Source: Acidobacteriota bacterium
Lineage (GTDB): Bacteria > Acidobacteriota > UBA6911
Length of the DNA: 40,332 bases
Assembly (NCBI GenBank): GCA_012729555.1
Contig: JAAYCX010000036.1
Location: 1-40,332, forward strand
Direction: 5' to 3'
Made by a program: the position numbers and the translations under genes. This document shows positions 1-9,395 of this stretch, one piece after another; position 1 is the first letter of the stretch, and each line of letters starts with the position of its first letter. The notes below the pieces were generated by a model. It saw only the letters and a list, made by a program, of their open reading frames with translations, made no database searches and had not been told where the DNA came from.

Positions 1-75
1 ATCATAAACATTTCATTTTAAATCGGGATCGTCCGGCATGCAAACCCTATTCCGGCCGTCGGCGCGGGAGTCCGG

Positions 76-1245
76 TCAAAAAGTGTCGAGGTGGCGGCGG
101 TACTCGGCGTAGCGGGCGTCGATTTCCGCGACCGCGTCCCCCCCGAACTTTTCGAGAAAGGCGCGCGCCAGGACGAGGCACAGCATGGCTTCGGCCACCA
201 CGCCCCCGGCCGGGACCGCGCAGACGTCGCTCCGCTCCATCGCCCCCTCGCTCGCCTCCCGCGACCGGATATCCACGCTCGCGAGCGGCCGCCCCAGGGT
301 GGGGATCGGCTTGAAAAAGACCCGGACCCGGATCTCGTCGCCGTTGCTCATCCCCCCCTCGATCCCCCCGGCGCGGTTGGTCTTGCGGAAAAACCCCCTG
401 TCCTCGCCGCAGTAGATCGCGTCATGGACCCCCGACCCGGGGGTCCGGGCCGACTCGAGACCGCAGCCGATTTCAAGCGCCTTGACCGACGGGATCGACA
501 GCATCGCCTGCGCGATCCACCCGTCGAGCCGCAGGTCCCACTGGATGTGGGTGCCCAGCCCGGGGGGGACGCCCCCGGCGACGACCTCGACCGCCCCCCC
601 CAGGGTGTCCCCCCCCTCGCGCGCCCGGTCGATGGCCGCCTTCATCCTCCCTTCGGCCTCGCCGTCCGCCGCACGCAAGGGGGACTGCGGGTCGAGGCCG
701 AGGATCCGCTCGAGGGGCGGCCGCTCGAACTCCGGCGCGACCCGCTCCGGCCCGACGGCGATCACGTGGCTGCCGATGCGGATGCCGTAGCGGTCGAGCA
801 GGAGGCGCGCGAAAGCGCCCCCGGCCACCCGCGCGGCCGTCTCCCGGGCGCTGGCGCGTTCGAGCACGTCCCGCACGTCCCCCCTCCGGTATTTGAGCAC
901 ACCGGCCAGGTCCGCATGCCCCGGCCTCGGCCGCGTAACCTCCCGCCGTCCGGCCCCCTCCGGGAGGGGGGCCGATCCCATCGCCGCGGTCCAGTTCTCC
1001 CAGTCACGGTTGGCGATCAGGAAGGAGAGGGGGCTTCCGAGCGTTTCTCCGTGCCGGACCCCCGAGAGGATCTCGACCCGGTCCCGCTCGATCTTCATCC
1101 GCCCCCCCCGGCCGTAACCCGCCTGCCGGCGCCCGAGCTCGCGGTCGATGAAGCCCCCGTCCACCCCGAGGCCGGCGGGGAGCCCCTCCAGGATGCCGAT
1201 CAGCCCCTTGCCGTGAGATTCGCCCGCCGTCATAAAACGAAGCAT
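76..1245 (-). CDS. aroC: Chorismate synthase
   Basis: Last step of the shikimate pathway: it converts 5-enolpyruvylshikimate-3-phosphate to chorismate using reduced FMN, in the cytoplasm. The 389-residue protein begins MLRFMTAGESHGKGL, the family's N-terminal signature (start, then GESHG), and continues with the RRQxGYGRGGRM, RPGHAD and RASARETAARVAGG blocks. Length is normal for the family. The ATG at 1245 is chosen because the signature starts there and AAAGGA lies just upstream; a longer in-frame extension to 1365 would run through the promoter region. The gene stands alone, divergent from the mlaE operon. Its -10 box (TACAAT, 1275-1280) lies just upstream. Confidence 0.97.
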   Translation of the reverse strand: MLRFMTAGESHGKGLIGILEGLPAGLGVDGGFIDRELGRRQAGYGRGGRMKIERDRVEILSGVRHGETLGSPLSFLIANRDWENWTAAMGSAPLPEGAGRREVTRPRPGHADLAGVLKYRRGDVRDVLERASARETAARVAGGAFARLLLDRYGIRIGSHVIAVGPERVAPEFERPPLERILGLDPQSPLRAADGEAEGRMKAAIDRAREGGDTLGGAVEVVAGGVPPGLGTHIQWDLRLDGWIAQAMLSIPSVKALEIGCGLESARTPGSGVHDAIYCGEDRGFFRKTNRAGGIEGGMSNGDEIRVRVFFKPIPTLGRPLASVDIRSREASEGAMERSDVCAVPAGGVVAEAMLCLVLARAFLEKFGGDAVAEIDARYAEYRRHLDTF

Positions 1246-1274
1246 GGATTGTCCTTTCGTGCCGTGACGGTGCG

Positions 1275-1285
1275 ATTGTACCGCA
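1275..1285 (-). promoter_or_regulatory. aroC promoter, extended -10 type
   Basis: On the minus strand TGCGG precedes TACAAT (1280-1275), 29 bases before the aroC start codon. No convincing -35 box is present. The TG-N-G-N extension recurs before other genes in this window. Confidence 0.5.
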
Positions 1286-1340
1286 GGCGTCCCGGCGAGG
1301 GAAAGATTTCCGGACCCCGCAGCGCGAAGCCAAATCCACC

Positions 1341-1370
1341 TTGACTTCGCGCGCCGCCCGCCCATACACT
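1341..1370 (+). promoter_or_regulatory. mlaE operon promoter
   Basis: TTGACT (1341-1346), an 18-base spacer and TACACT (1365-1370) lie 21 bases before the mlaE ATG. The -35 element supports the ATG at 1392 and argues against the upstream in-frame TTG, which is part of the -35 box itself. Confidence 0.5.
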
Positions 1371-1391
1371 TCCGCCAGGTTGATATTTGCT

Positions 1392-2198
1392 ATGGAAAAC
1401 CCGGTGGTACGCGTATTTCTGGCCCTTTCGCGGGCCGTTGTCGGCCCGATCCTGACGATCCAGTCCTACACCCTCCTGTCGGTCCGGGCGGTGGCCAACC
1501 TTTTCTCCCGCCCCGTCTACTGGCGCGAGATCGTGCTGCAGATGGACCGGGTCGGGGTCGGGTCGCTGACGATCGTGGTGCTGACCGGGTTTTTCACCGG
1601 TGCCGTGATGGCGATCCAGTCCGAGGGGGCCCTGCGCCGCTACGGTGCGGTCGGCATGACGGGGCAGCTGGTGGCCCTGACGGTGATCCGTGAGCTGGGC
1701 CCCGTCCTTTCCGCCCTGATGCTGGCGGGACGGATCGGGGCCGGGATCGCGTCCGAGCTCGGCTCCATGGTGGTCTCGGAGCAGATCAACGCCATGCGGG
1801 CGCTCGGGACCGACCCGGTCCGCCGCCTGGTGACCCCGCGCATGCTGGCCATGGTCCTCATGCTCCCGGTGCTCACGATCATATGCGACGCCGCGGGGAT
1901 GGTGGGCGGCTGGCTCATCGCCGCCTACAAGCTCCTGATCAGCTCCAACCAGTACTGGTCCGACGCCATGAACGCCCTGCAGTTTTCGGACATGGTGGGG
2001 ACCCTGGTCAAACCGGTGGTGTTCGGCTTCATCATCGCCATGACCGGGTGCTACATCGGGCTCGGCACCACCGGCGGAACCGAGGGGGTGGGGCGCAGCA
2101 CGACCCGGGCCGTGGTGAGCGCATCGATCCTGGTGATCGCGGCCGATTTTTTCCTGAACAACCTGCTCATTCACCTCGCACCCCTTATGAACCGATGA
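1392..2198 (+). CDS. mlaE: MlaE-type phospholipid ABC transporter permease
   Basis: Inner-membrane permease of an MCE/Mla lipid transporter, which moves phospholipids between inner and outer membrane with MlaF and MlaD. The 268-residue protein has the usual MlaE length and about five or six hydrophobic segments. It carries the family core GAVMAIQSEGALRRYG, the RELGPVLSALMLAGRIGAG block and the SELGSMVVSEQINAMRALG cytoplasmic coupling segment. The ATG at 1392 follows a plausible promoter and gives the normal N-terminus. It is first in the operon; mlaF starts 15 bases after its stop. The direction of lipid transport cannot be read from the sequence. Confidence 0.92.
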   Translation: MENPVVRVFLALSRAVVGPILTIQSYTLLSVRAVANLFSRPVYWREIVLQMDRVGVGSLTIVVLTGFFTGAVMAIQSEGALRRYGAVGMTGQLVALTVIRELGPVLSALMLAGRIGAGIASELGSMVVSEQINAMRALGTDPVRRLVTPRMLAMVLMLPVLTIICDAAGMVGGWLIAAYKLLISSNQYWSDAMNALQFSDMVGTLVKPVVFGFIIAMTGCYIGLGTTGGTEGVGRSTTRAVVSASILVIAADFFLNNLLIHLAPLMNR

Positions 2199-2213
2199 CG
2201 GACAGACGGACCG

Positions 2214-3005
2214 ATGATTGAATTTCGCGCAGTCGACAAATCGTTCAATGATGAAGCGGTGCTCCGGCAGGTCAGCTTCAGGATCGGCCCGGGCGAGACC
2301 AAGATCATCGTGGGCGCCAGCGGCAGCGGCAAATCGACCATCCTGAAGCTGATCCTCGGGCTCATCCGGCCCGATTCGGGACAGATCCTGGTCGAGGGGC
2401 GCGACATCACCCGGCTCGAGGAGGAGGAGATGGTCTCCGTCCGCCGCCGCATCGGCATGGTCTTCCAGGAGGGGGCCCTGTTCGATTCGCTCAGCGTCAG
2501 GGAAAACGTAGGCTACCGCTTTTTCGAGGAGGGGGCCCTCGAAGAGGACGCCATCGAGCGCGAGGTGCTCCGGCTGCTCGGTGTCGTGGGGCTCGAGGAG
2601 GCGATCGACAAGATGCCGGCCGAACTCTCGGGGGGGATGAAGCGGCGGGTGGGGATCGCCCGCGCCCTGGCCGGGTCCCCCCGCATCGTCCTCTACGACG
2701 AGCCGACGGCGGGGCTGGACCCGATTACCAAGAGGACCATCGTCGAACTGATGATCCAGCTGCGCGACCTGGAGGGGGTGACGAGCGTCTTCGTGACCCA
2801 CGACCTGCCGGCCGCCACCACCATCGCGGCCGAATGTGCCGCGCTCGACGAGGGGGGCCGGGTCCGGTTCAACCGGCAGGGTGACGCGCGCTGCCTCCTC
2901 GACATCAGTTTCATCCTGCTGGAGGACGGGGCGGTCTGCTTCGAGGGGAACTACCAGCAGCTCATGGCTTCCAGGATCCCCTACGTCCGGAGGTTTGTGG
3001 ACTAG
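2214..3005 (+). CDS. mlaF: MlaF-type ABC transporter ATPase
   Basis: Cytoplasmic ATPase that powers the MlaE permease. The 263-residue protein has Walker A GASGSGKST near residue 38, the signature LSGGMKRR with the GM typical of MlaF, Walker B IVLYDEP followed by TAGLDP, and the switch His in VTHDL. The Q-loop reads MVFQEGALFDS, also MlaF-like. It lies between mlaE and mlaD in one operon. The C-terminal part (ILLEDGAVCFEG...) is the short extension common in the family. Confidence 0.94.
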   Translation: MIEFRAVDKSFNDEAVLRQVSFRIGPGETKIIVGASGSGKSTILKLILGLIRPDSGQILVEGRDITRLEEEEMVSVRRRIGMVFQEGALFDSLSVRENVGYRFFEEGALEEDAIEREVLRLLGVVGLEEAIDKMPAELSGGMKRRVGIARALAGSPRIVLYDEPTAGLDPITKRTIVELMIQLRDLEGVTSVFVTHDLPAATTIAAECAALDEGGRVRFNRQGDARCLLDISFILLEDGAVCFEGNYQQLMASRIPYVRRFVD

Positions 3006-3061
3006 GCGGGGCCGGGGCAGGCAGCCCCCCCGCCATCAACAGACCGGAAAAGAGAGGTCCC

Positions 3062-4285
3062 ATGCCGCAACAGAAACGAGTAAGACTGGCCGAACTGAAA
3101 GTGGGGATTTTCGTCCTCGTCGGTCTCATCCTGCTCCTGGCCCTGATCCTGCAGCAGAGCTGGGGGATCCGGTGGTTTTCGTCCTCGGCCAAGGTGCTGG
3201 CCTACCTGACCGACGTGGGCGGGTTGAAGCCGGGCGCCCCCGTCTGGTTCGCGGGGATGGAGATCGGGCGGGTGCGGGCCGTGTCCATCGTCCCCCCGGA
3301 AAGCTACGACGGCAACGCCGAAGTCTTCGCCCGGATCGACCAGGTCAAGAAGGAGATCGAAGCGCTCGAGGCCTCCGCCCCGGACCGCGAGGAGGACCTC
3401 GAGGAGCTGCGGGACCGGATCCGGGATCTCAAGATGAGCATCCGCTTCGTGGAGGTCAAGCTCGACATCGACCCGGAGTACCTCGGACGGATCAGCAGGG
3501 ATTCGGAGATCAGCATCGAATCGAGGGGGCTGATCGGGGACTCCTTCATCGACATTTCCCCCGGCACCTTCGGATCCCCCCCCGTCAGGCAGGGGGACTA
3601 CTACGTCATCGAGAGCGTCCAGAGCGCCGGTTTCCGCGAGATCATGACCGGGGCCAACGACGTGGTGGCCAATTTCGGAGTCCTCTCCGAGCAGTTCAAG
3701 GAGATCGTCAAGCGCGTCAACCCCGCCAAGGTCGGGTCGGGGATGGGCGATATCCTCGAGGATACCCAGCGGACGATCCGGGAGGCGAACCGGACCTTCA
3801 CCCACGCCACCTCCCTGCTCGACGAGATGCAGAAGGGGGAGGGGACGGTGGGGCGGCTCGTGGCCGATCCCGGGCTGTACAACCGGCTCACCGAGTCGCT
3901 CGAGAAGTTCAACGCCCTGGCCGAGAACATCCAGAACGGCCAGGGCACGATCGGCCGGCTGATGTCCGACCCTTCCCTGTTCGAAAACGCCAACCAGATG
4001 CTGGCCAAGGCCGAGAAGGTCATGGACCGGATGGAGAGGGGGGAGGGAACCCTCGGCAAGCTGTCCAGGGACGACGCCTTCTACCGCTCGAGCACCGAGG
4101 CGCTCGCGAAGTTCGCCCTCCTCATGGAGGAGATCGAGGAGGGAAAGGGGACCATGGGCAAGCTCCTGAAGGACCCGAGCCTGTACCACAACCTCGACCA
4201 GTCCTCCGCCGAGATCACCAAGCTGCTGTACGATATCCGGAAGGACCCCAAGAAGTTTCTGACCATCCGCTTCCGGATCTTTTGA
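3062..4285 (+). CDS. mlaD: MlaD-type MCE domain protein with C-terminal repeats
   Basis: Periplasmic lipid-shuttling subunit anchored by one N-terminal helix (about residues 12-31). The MCE domain follows, with GLKPGAPVWFAGMEIGRV and the later GLIGDSFIDISPG. Between these halves sits a charged, probably helical insertion of roughly 45 residues, rich in E, K, R and D, which a simple MCE domain lacks. The C-terminal half contains four imperfect repeats with a 'G-x-G-T-x-G-[RK]-L-x-x-D' core (GEGTVGRL, GQGTIGRL, GEGTLGKL, GKGTMGKL) spaced about 40-45 residues apart, a pattern known in long MCE proteins. The ATG is preceded by GAGAGG. Confidence 0.9.
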   Translation: MPQQKRVRLAELKVGIFVLVGLILLLALILQQSWGIRWFSSSAKVLAYLTDVGGLKPGAPVWFAGMEIGRVRAVSIVPPESYDGNAEVFARIDQVKKEIEALEASAPDREEDLEELRDRIRDLKMSIRFVEVKLDIDPEYLGRISRDSEISIESRGLIGDSFIDISPGTFGSPPVRQGDYYVIESVQSAGFREIMTGANDVVANFGVLSEQFKEIVKRVNPAKVGSGMGDILEDTQRTIREANRTFTHATSLLDEMQKGEGTVGRLVADPGLYNRLTESLEKFNALAENIQNGQGTIGRLMSDPSLFENANQMLAKAEKVMDRMERGEGTLGKLSRDDAFYRSSTEALAKFALLMEEIEEGKGTMGKLLKDPSLYHNLDQSSAEITKLLYDIRKDPKKFLTIRFRIF

Positions 4286-4287
4286 AC

Positions 4288-4316
4288 TTGACACAAATGA
4301 TGAATCTGTCTAGCCT
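4288..4316 (+). promoter_or_regulatory. Possible promoter for the phosphatidyltransferase, leaderless
   Basis: TTGACA (4288-4293), a 17-base spacer and TAGCCT (4311-4316) sit between mlaD and the next gene. The -10 box is poor (3 of 6), but only six bases separate it from the ATG and there is no ribosome binding site. That geometry predicts a leaderless transcript. Confidence 0.4.
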
Positions 4317-4322
4317 TACGCC

Positions 4323-4943
4323 ATGTTGAGCGACGTCATCGGAAGAGCGGGCAAATGTGTTCTCGACGGGATCGTGCGGGTCCTCTCGTTTTTTCACGTC
4401 AACCCCAACATCCTCACCTTCACCGGCGTGCTGATCAGCTTCTGGGCCGCCTTCGAATTCGGCTACGGCAACCTCTTCCGGGGCGGGCTCGTCATCATCC
4501 TCGCCGGCCTGTTCGACATGCTCGACGGCGAGGTGGCGCGCGTCAGCCAGAGCGCCACCCGGTTCGGCGCCTTCTACGACTCGGTCATCGACCGCTACTC
4601 GGACGTCATCATCCTCCAGGGGCTCGTGGTGTACTACGCACGCCAGCAGAGCCTGGGGTACGTGGTGCTGGTCGGGGTGGTGGTCATGGGGGCGGTGCTC
4701 ACGAGCTACACCCGGGCGCGCGCGGAATCGCTGATCCCCAAATGCAAGGTCGGGTTCCTGGAGCGTCCGGAGCGGATAGTGCTCCTGATCATCGGCGGGC
4801 TTTCGGGGCGGATGGAAGCCGTGCTCTGGGTCCTGGCGGTGCTGGGCAACTGGACCGTGTTCGACCGGATCTATTACACCTGGAAGCAGCTCCCCAAGTC
4901 CTCCCCCTCCCTAGAGCGCCCGGCGGCGCCGGTCGCCCCGTAA
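4323..4943 (+). CDS. CDP-alcohol phosphatidyltransferase
   Basis: Integral-membrane enzyme that transfers a phosphatidyl group from a CDP-lipid to an alcohol (glycerol-phosphate, inositol-phosphate or similar). The 206-residue protein has the complete signature D-x2-D-G-x2-A-R-x8-G-x3-D-x3-D: D65, D68-G69, A72-R73, G82, D86 and D90, plus about five hydrophobic segments. The acceptor alcohol cannot be told; PgsA and inositol-phosphate-type enzymes are both possible. It follows mlaEFD by 37 bases, consistent with a shared role in phospholipid supply. Its stop codon abuts the stop codon of the convergent LolA-like gene with no base between. Confidence 0.88.
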   Translation: MLSDVIGRAGKCVLDGIVRVLSFFHVNPNILTFTGVLISFWAAFEFGYGNLFRGGLVIILAGLFDMLDGEVARVSQSATRFGAFYDSVIDRYSDVIILQGLVVYYARQQSLGYVVLVGVVVMGAVLTSYTRARAESLIPKCKVGFLERPERIVLLIIGGLSGRMEAVLWVLAVLGNWTVFDRIYYTWKQLPKSSPSLERPAAPVAP

Positions 4944-5648
4944 TCAGAATTTGAGGACTTCGACCCCCCTGGGGAGTTTCTGCTCGAAGAGCTCCTCCGG
5001 GAGCCGGGTGTTGAGCTTTCCCTCGCTGAAGGTCTCGAGGAGGTAATCGCCGCTCGGCTCCTCGATCCGGTACCGGACCGGGGTCACGTTCGTCTGGTCG
5101 AACGATACCGTGATCGATCGGACGCTCGCGGCCGCCTTCGGGTCGCGGGGTTTGAATTCGAGCACGAAGCACTTCCGGCCGTCGATCGACGCGCTCCCCT
5201 TCCAGGCGATGTGGAATTTGCGCCGCAGGTTCTCCGACGACTGGCCGAGCCCCGTCCCGAGGTACTCCACCAGGTTCTTCCGCTTCCCGAGCGCGTACAC
5301 CTGCGCCTGGCGCACGACGGGCTGGTAGAGCACCGCGCTGTCCCCCTTGATCGTCAGGATCCGTTTCCCCGGGGCCTCGATCTCGTGCCGCATCATGACC
5401 GATCCGTCCCGGGCGACGGCGTAGTGGAAGCGCCCTTTTTCCGGGGTGTCGAACTCCTCGAGCACCGCCGTGTATTTCTTCTGGGACAGCCGCGCCGAAA
5501 AGGAGCGGAACGTCCGGCTGATCTGGTCCACCCGGGCCAGGGCCTTTTCGAGTTCGGCGGACTCGTCGGCCTCCGCCGCGGGGGCGCCCCCCGCCAGGCA
5601 CGCGGCCAGGAGAATGGATGGATACACCAACGCCAATGCCAGTCGCAT
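4944..5648 (-). CDS. lolA: LolA-like outer-membrane lipoprotein carrier
   Basis: Probable periplasmic carrier for lipoproteins. The 234-residue protein has a signal peptide (residues 1 to about 25, ending near GAPAAEA) and a LolA-type fold signature: alternating beta strands with GRFHYAV, the KRILTIKGDSAVLYQPVVRQAQVY stretch, and a C-terminal segment on partial hydrolysis-like strands (VRSITVSFDQ). Sequence similarity to LolA is moderate, so the call rests partly on context: it is the last gene of an operon that also encodes a permease, a LolD-type ATPase and a LolB-like lipoprotein. The ATG at 5648 has GGGAGGG eight bases upstream. Confidence 0.75.
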   Translation of the reverse strand: MRLALALVYPSILLAACLAGGAPAAEADESAELEKALARVDQISRTFRSFSARLSQKKYTAVLEEFDTPEKGRFHYAVARDGSVMMRHEIEAPGKRILTIKGDSAVLYQPVVRQAQVYALGKRKNLVEYLGTGLGQSSENLRRKFHIAWKGSASIDGRKCFVLEFKPRDPKAAASVRSITVSFDQTNVTPVRYRIEEPSGDYLLETFSEGKLNTRLPEELFEQKLPRGVEVLKF

Positions 5649-5677
5649 CGAATTCCCTCCCTATGGACTATAGACGC

Positions 5678-5887
5678 TTACGGACGCTCAGGGGGTCGAT
5701 AATTTTCGGCCGGGGTCCCCGCGTTGTGCGGCAAAAGGCGGCGGTCCGCGCCGCTTTTGACGAAACAGCCGCGCGGAACCAGGAAGATGAAGGCGAGGAT
5801 CAGAATGCAGATGATGTCGTACTGGAGGGTGCCCCGGCCGTAGGACCAGACAAAAATTTTCCTCGATGCCGCGCGCACTCGTCCCAT
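5678..5887 (-). CDS. Small single-helix membrane protein in the Lol-like operon
   Basis: A 69-residue protein of unknown function with one central hydrophobic stretch (YDIICILILAFIFLVP, about residues 23-38), flanked by a basic N-terminus (RVRAASRK) and a polar C-terminus rich in P and R. The positive-inside pattern predicts a cytoplasmic N-terminus. It begins six bases after the stop of the ABC ATPase gene and ends 29 bases before the LolA-like gene, on the same strand, so it is very probably co-transcribed. No good ribosome binding site is visible, which fits translational coupling. It is not a fragment of a neighbouring gene as far as I can see. Confidence 0.62.
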   Translation of the reverse strand: MGRVRAASRKIFVWSYGRGTLQYDIICILILAFIFLVPRGCFVKSGADRRLLPHNAGTPAENYRPPERP

Positions 5888-5893
5888 GGCCGA

Positions 5894-6637
<744 letters not shown>

Positions 6638-6644
6638 GTTTCCC

Positions 6645-7739
6645 CTACTCGTAGCTCAACGCTTTGACCGGATCCATCTTCGCGGCCTTGTAAGCCGGGT
6701 ACAGCGCGCCAAAGGTCCCTGCCAGAAGGCCCAGGACAAGTCCTCGGAGCAGGTCCTCGGCCGTCATGGACACCTGGAGCGTCGGGAACCGCGCGATGAT
6801 CACGAAACGGATGACCTCGCTGACCGCTATCCCCAAAAGCGCGCCCAAGCCGCATATCATAGCAGATTCCTGAATGATCATGCCAACTATAAAACGCCTC
6901 GACGCCCCCAGCGATTTCAGGATCCCGATCTCGCGCGTCCGTTCGAAGATGGTGGTGTACATGGCCAGCAGGATGACCATGAAGCTGAGGAGCATCGACA
7001 CGAGCACCACCAGCATGCGGAACTCGTTGAGGCCCGGCAGCCGCGTTTCGGCCAGCAGCAGGTTGGGGTCCGATGCGCGCAGGATGGAGTTGCCCGGAAA
7101 CTTATCCGCGAGGGTCTGGTACACGGTGTCCAGGTCCGCCTTCGGCTCCGCCTTGATGAACATGATCGTCACCTTGTCGGGGGTGCCGTTGAGCATCTTC
7201 ATCGTTTCGAGGGGGATGAAAACCCGGACCACCGCCCCCGGCCGGCAGATGGCCGTGACGGTGAAGTCGTGGTTCAGCACGTTGATCGTCATTCCCGGTT
7301 TGAGTTTCTGGGCGTCGGCGTAGGCCTGGTCCACGATCACCTCGTCCCCCTCGAGGGACGGGGTGCCTTCCAGGATCTCCAGCCGGCCCGGGAACTTGTT
7401 GTAGCTTTCCATGTCGATCCCGAAGACCAGGCCGAATCCCTTGGCGTGGAACTTGCTGAGCACCGGGGTGACCGCGGCCACCCCCGGAAGGCCCTCGATC
7501 ACGCCCGTCAGCTTCTGGTTCAGACTGGCGTCGCTGAAGGCGTAGAAGATGGAGGAGCCGCCCGGCTGCAGGATGAAGTCCGATCCGAGCGCCATCGTAC
7601 GCCCGAGATAATCGTCCAGGGTGCCGGAGACGATGCCGCCGACCACCAGCATGAGGATGACCCCCAGGGCGACGGCAAGGATGCTGATGAAAGTGCGCGT
7701 CGGGCGCGAACGGATGTTGGCGGTGACCAGGTTTTCCAT
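6645..7739 (-). CDS. FtsX/LolCE-type ABC transporter permease
   Basis: Inner-membrane permease, 364 residues, pairing with the LolD-type ATPase downstream. Topology is typical for the class: one N-terminal helix ([20 protein letters not shown]), a periplasmic domain of about 200 residues, then three C-terminal helices with the FtsX-domain motif [25 protein letters not shown], which couples to the ATPase. The chosen ATG at 7739 lies just after the upstream stop (7741) and has AAAGGAG about 13 bases before it; an in-frame TTG further upstream would overlap the previous gene by 30 bases. A single permease may work as a homodimer, replacing the LolC/LolE pair. Confidence 0.88.
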   Translation of the reverse strand: MENLVTANIRSRPTRTFISILAVALGVILMLVVGGIVSGTLDDYLGRTMALGSDFILQPGGSSIFYAFSDASLNQKLTGVIEGLPGVAAVTPVLSKFHAKGFGLVFGIDMESYNKFPGRLEILEGTPSLEGDEVIVDQAYADAQKLKPGMTINVLNHDFTVTAICRPGAVVRVFIPLETMKMLNGTPDKVTIMFIKAEPKADLDTVYQTLADKFPGNSILRASDPNLLLAETRLPGLNEFRMLVVLVSMLLSFMVILLAMYTTIFERTREIGILKSLGASRRFIVGMIIQESAMICGLGALLGIAVSEVIRFVIIARFPTLQVSMTAEDLLRGLVLGLLAGTFGALYPAYKAAKMDPVKALSYE

Positions 7740-7740
7740 T

Positions 7741-8679
7741 TTAAAAGCGCTGCTCCTTTTCGGTATTCCCAAGTGTCACGATTTCGGCGCCCGGCGGCGG
7801 GGAGAGCTGGAAGGCTTCGTCCCCGAGCCCCCTGGCGACGCGCCAGCTGTCGCCCTCGAACTCCAGTTTCACCGCGTACCCGTCCTCGGGGCGCTCGAGG
7901 CGGATCTCCGCCGGGAGCATGAGCCCCCCGGCCGGCTCCATCCCGAGGTATTCGATGTCGCTGATCAGGCGCCCGTCCTCGCGAAAGATCTGCTGCCGGG
8001 CGATGGCCAGCCGGGAGCGCTCGATCCAGATCCTGCGCAGGCAGTGAATCCTGGCCCCCTCCCCATCACGGTATAAGGAAAGTATATAATATTTGGCCTC
8101 GTTGTCAGCCGCTTCTTCGAGCGAAACCCGCACCCCTTGCGCACCGGGATCGATCCCGGCCGGGATCAGCGCCTCGTAGATGTGGGGGGCCCGCAGCGGG
8201 ATGCCGCCCGGCAGCTCCTCCAGCAGGAGGTCTTCGGCCGAATTGCTCCCCCGGTAGAACCGGAGCTTGCCCGGCACCCAGGCGGAAAAATCGTCCCCCA
8301 CGCTCAGCACGTCGAAGATGGCGGTCTTGGTGATGGGGTTCTGAACCACCAGGCGCAGGGTGTCCGGGTTGCGCACCAGCAGGTAACCGGGCGCCCGCCT
8401 GTACTCTTCCTGCTCCCCGCTCTCCCATCTGCCGTAAGTGAGCGTCACTTTCATCCGCGCGTTGGCCAGGTCCGGGATCCCGCTGTAGCCGTTGACGATC
8501 CCGAGGAGCTGGTCGAAACCCGCCTCCCGCGCGGCGAGGATCCGGGCGGGGACCTCCACGTTGACCGTTCGCTTGATGCTGCACCCCGTCCCGAGCGCCA
8601 GCGCCAGGAGGACTCCGGCAAGCGCCCGAGCGCGTCCTCTGGTTCCCCCAGGTGCTGGCAACTGCAACATTTCTTTCAT
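7741..8679 (-). CDS. Outer-membrane-type lipoprotein, LolB/DUF4292-like
   Basis: A 312-residue predicted lipoprotein. The N-terminal hydrophobic segment ends in LALGTGC, a slightly atypical lipobox with Cys33 as the likely lipidated residue. The rest looks like an extended beta-rich lipid-binding fold of the LolA/LolB superfamily: hydrophobic strands such as MKVTLTYGRW, GYLLVRNPDTLRLVVQNP and DDFSAWVPGKLRFYRG, the last resembling the 'lipoprotein acts on a lipid' region of DUF4292 proteins. It is the first gene of the Lol-like operon and has its own strong promoter. A LolB-like acceptor role is an inference from fold and position; specific binding is not shown. Confidence 0.7.
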   Translation of the reverse strand: MKEMLQLPAPGGTRGRARALAGVLLALALGTGCSIKRTVNVEVPARILAAREAGFDQLLGIVNGYSGIPDLANARMKVTLTYGRWESGEQEEYRRAPGYLLVRNPDTLRLVVQNPITKTAIFDVLSVGDDFSAWVPGKLRFYRGSNSAEDLLLEELPGGIPLRAPHIYEALIPAGIDPGAQGVRVSLEEAADNEAKYYILSLYRDGEGARIHCLRRIWIERSRLAIARQQIFREDGRLISDIEYLGMEPAGGLMLPAEIRLERPEDGYAVKLEFEGDSWRVARGLGDEAFQLSPPPGAEIVTLGNTEKEQRF

Positions 8680-8710
8680 TTAAGCCCCGGCCCGTCGTTC
8701 GGGATGGGAG

Positions 8711-8739
8711 AATCTAACAAAGTACGCAGGCCTTGTCAA
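8711..8739 (-). promoter_or_regulatory. Promoter of the Lol-like operon
   Basis: On the minus strand TTGACA (8739-8734), a 17-base spacer and TAGATT (8716-8711) lie 31 bases before the lipoprotein start codon. The -35 box overlaps the stop codon of the upstream DedA-family gene. Confidence 0.65.
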
Positions 8740-9395
8740 CGAAGCCTCCGGCGCTTCACCGTGAGATAATACGCCGCGACGGCGGCCGCTGCGAGGAGAA
8801 AAAGGCCGAAAAGCGCCCGCCCGATGAGGCCCAGGTTGTTCTCGACGAAAACCTTGATCGGCTCGCCGTAGAGCACCGCCAGGATTCCCCAGGTCGCGTA
8901 TCTCACGGTCCGGCCGAGGAGAACGGCGCCCAGAAAGGGGGCCAGGCTCATGCGGAAGACCCCGGCGCTCAAAACGAAAATCTTGAAAGGCATGGGGGGG
9001 GGGATGATGCTGGGGATGAGGACGGTGAAGATGCCCCATTTCAGGTACATCCGGCGGGCGCTCTCGATCTTCTGCTCGGAGAAGCGGCGCCGCAGGATCG
9101 GCTGCCCCCCCTTGCGCCCCACGGTGTAGAGGATGAGGCACCCGATCACGGATCCCACGATCGTCATGGCCACGAAGTAGGCCATGCGCCCCCACGGCCC
9201 CCCGGCCGACAGCAGGATGATGAGGATGTCGTTCCCCTCGGGAACGCTCAGAAAGGAGGAGTCCGCTATCGCCAGGAGCAGGACACCCAGTCCTCCCAGG
9301 CTCATGACCAGGGCCCCGGCCGAACTCCCCATCCTTTCGAGCCAGTGCCCGGTCGAAAGCGCGATCCAGCTTAGATGACCATAGATAGAATACAT
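8736..9395 (-). CDS. DedA/VTT-family membrane protein
   Basis: Integral-membrane protein of the DedA (SNARE-associated, VTT) family, members of which act as lipid scramblases or undecaprenyl-phosphate/phosphatidylethanolamine flippases. The 219-residue protein carries the motif G-x3-G-x3-Y-x2-G-R-x2-G (GSVIGCLILYTVGRKGG, near residues 81-97), the re-entrant PEGNDILIILLS segment and a late proline-rich re-entrant loop (IPSIIPPPMPFK). The ATG at 9395 is the most upstream reasonable start; an internal ATG at 9332 would lose part of the first helix. Its location next to Mla and Lol genes again suggests envelope lipid traffic. Confidence 0.82.
   Translation of the reverse strand: MYSIYGHLSWIALSTGHWLERMGSSAGALVMSLGGLGVLLLAIADSSFLSVPEGNDILIILLSAGGPWGRMAYFVAMTIVGSVIGCLILYTVGRKGGQPILRRRFSEQKIESARRMYLKWGIFTVLIPSIIPPPMPFKIFVLSAGVFRMSLAPFLGAVLLGRTVRYATWGILAVLYGEPIKVFVENNLGLIGRALFGLFLLAAAAVAAYYLTVKRRRLR

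Noticed and set aside
1-75. Gene fragment at the left edge
   Set aside because: AT-rich start with no frame or motif; nothing I can name.
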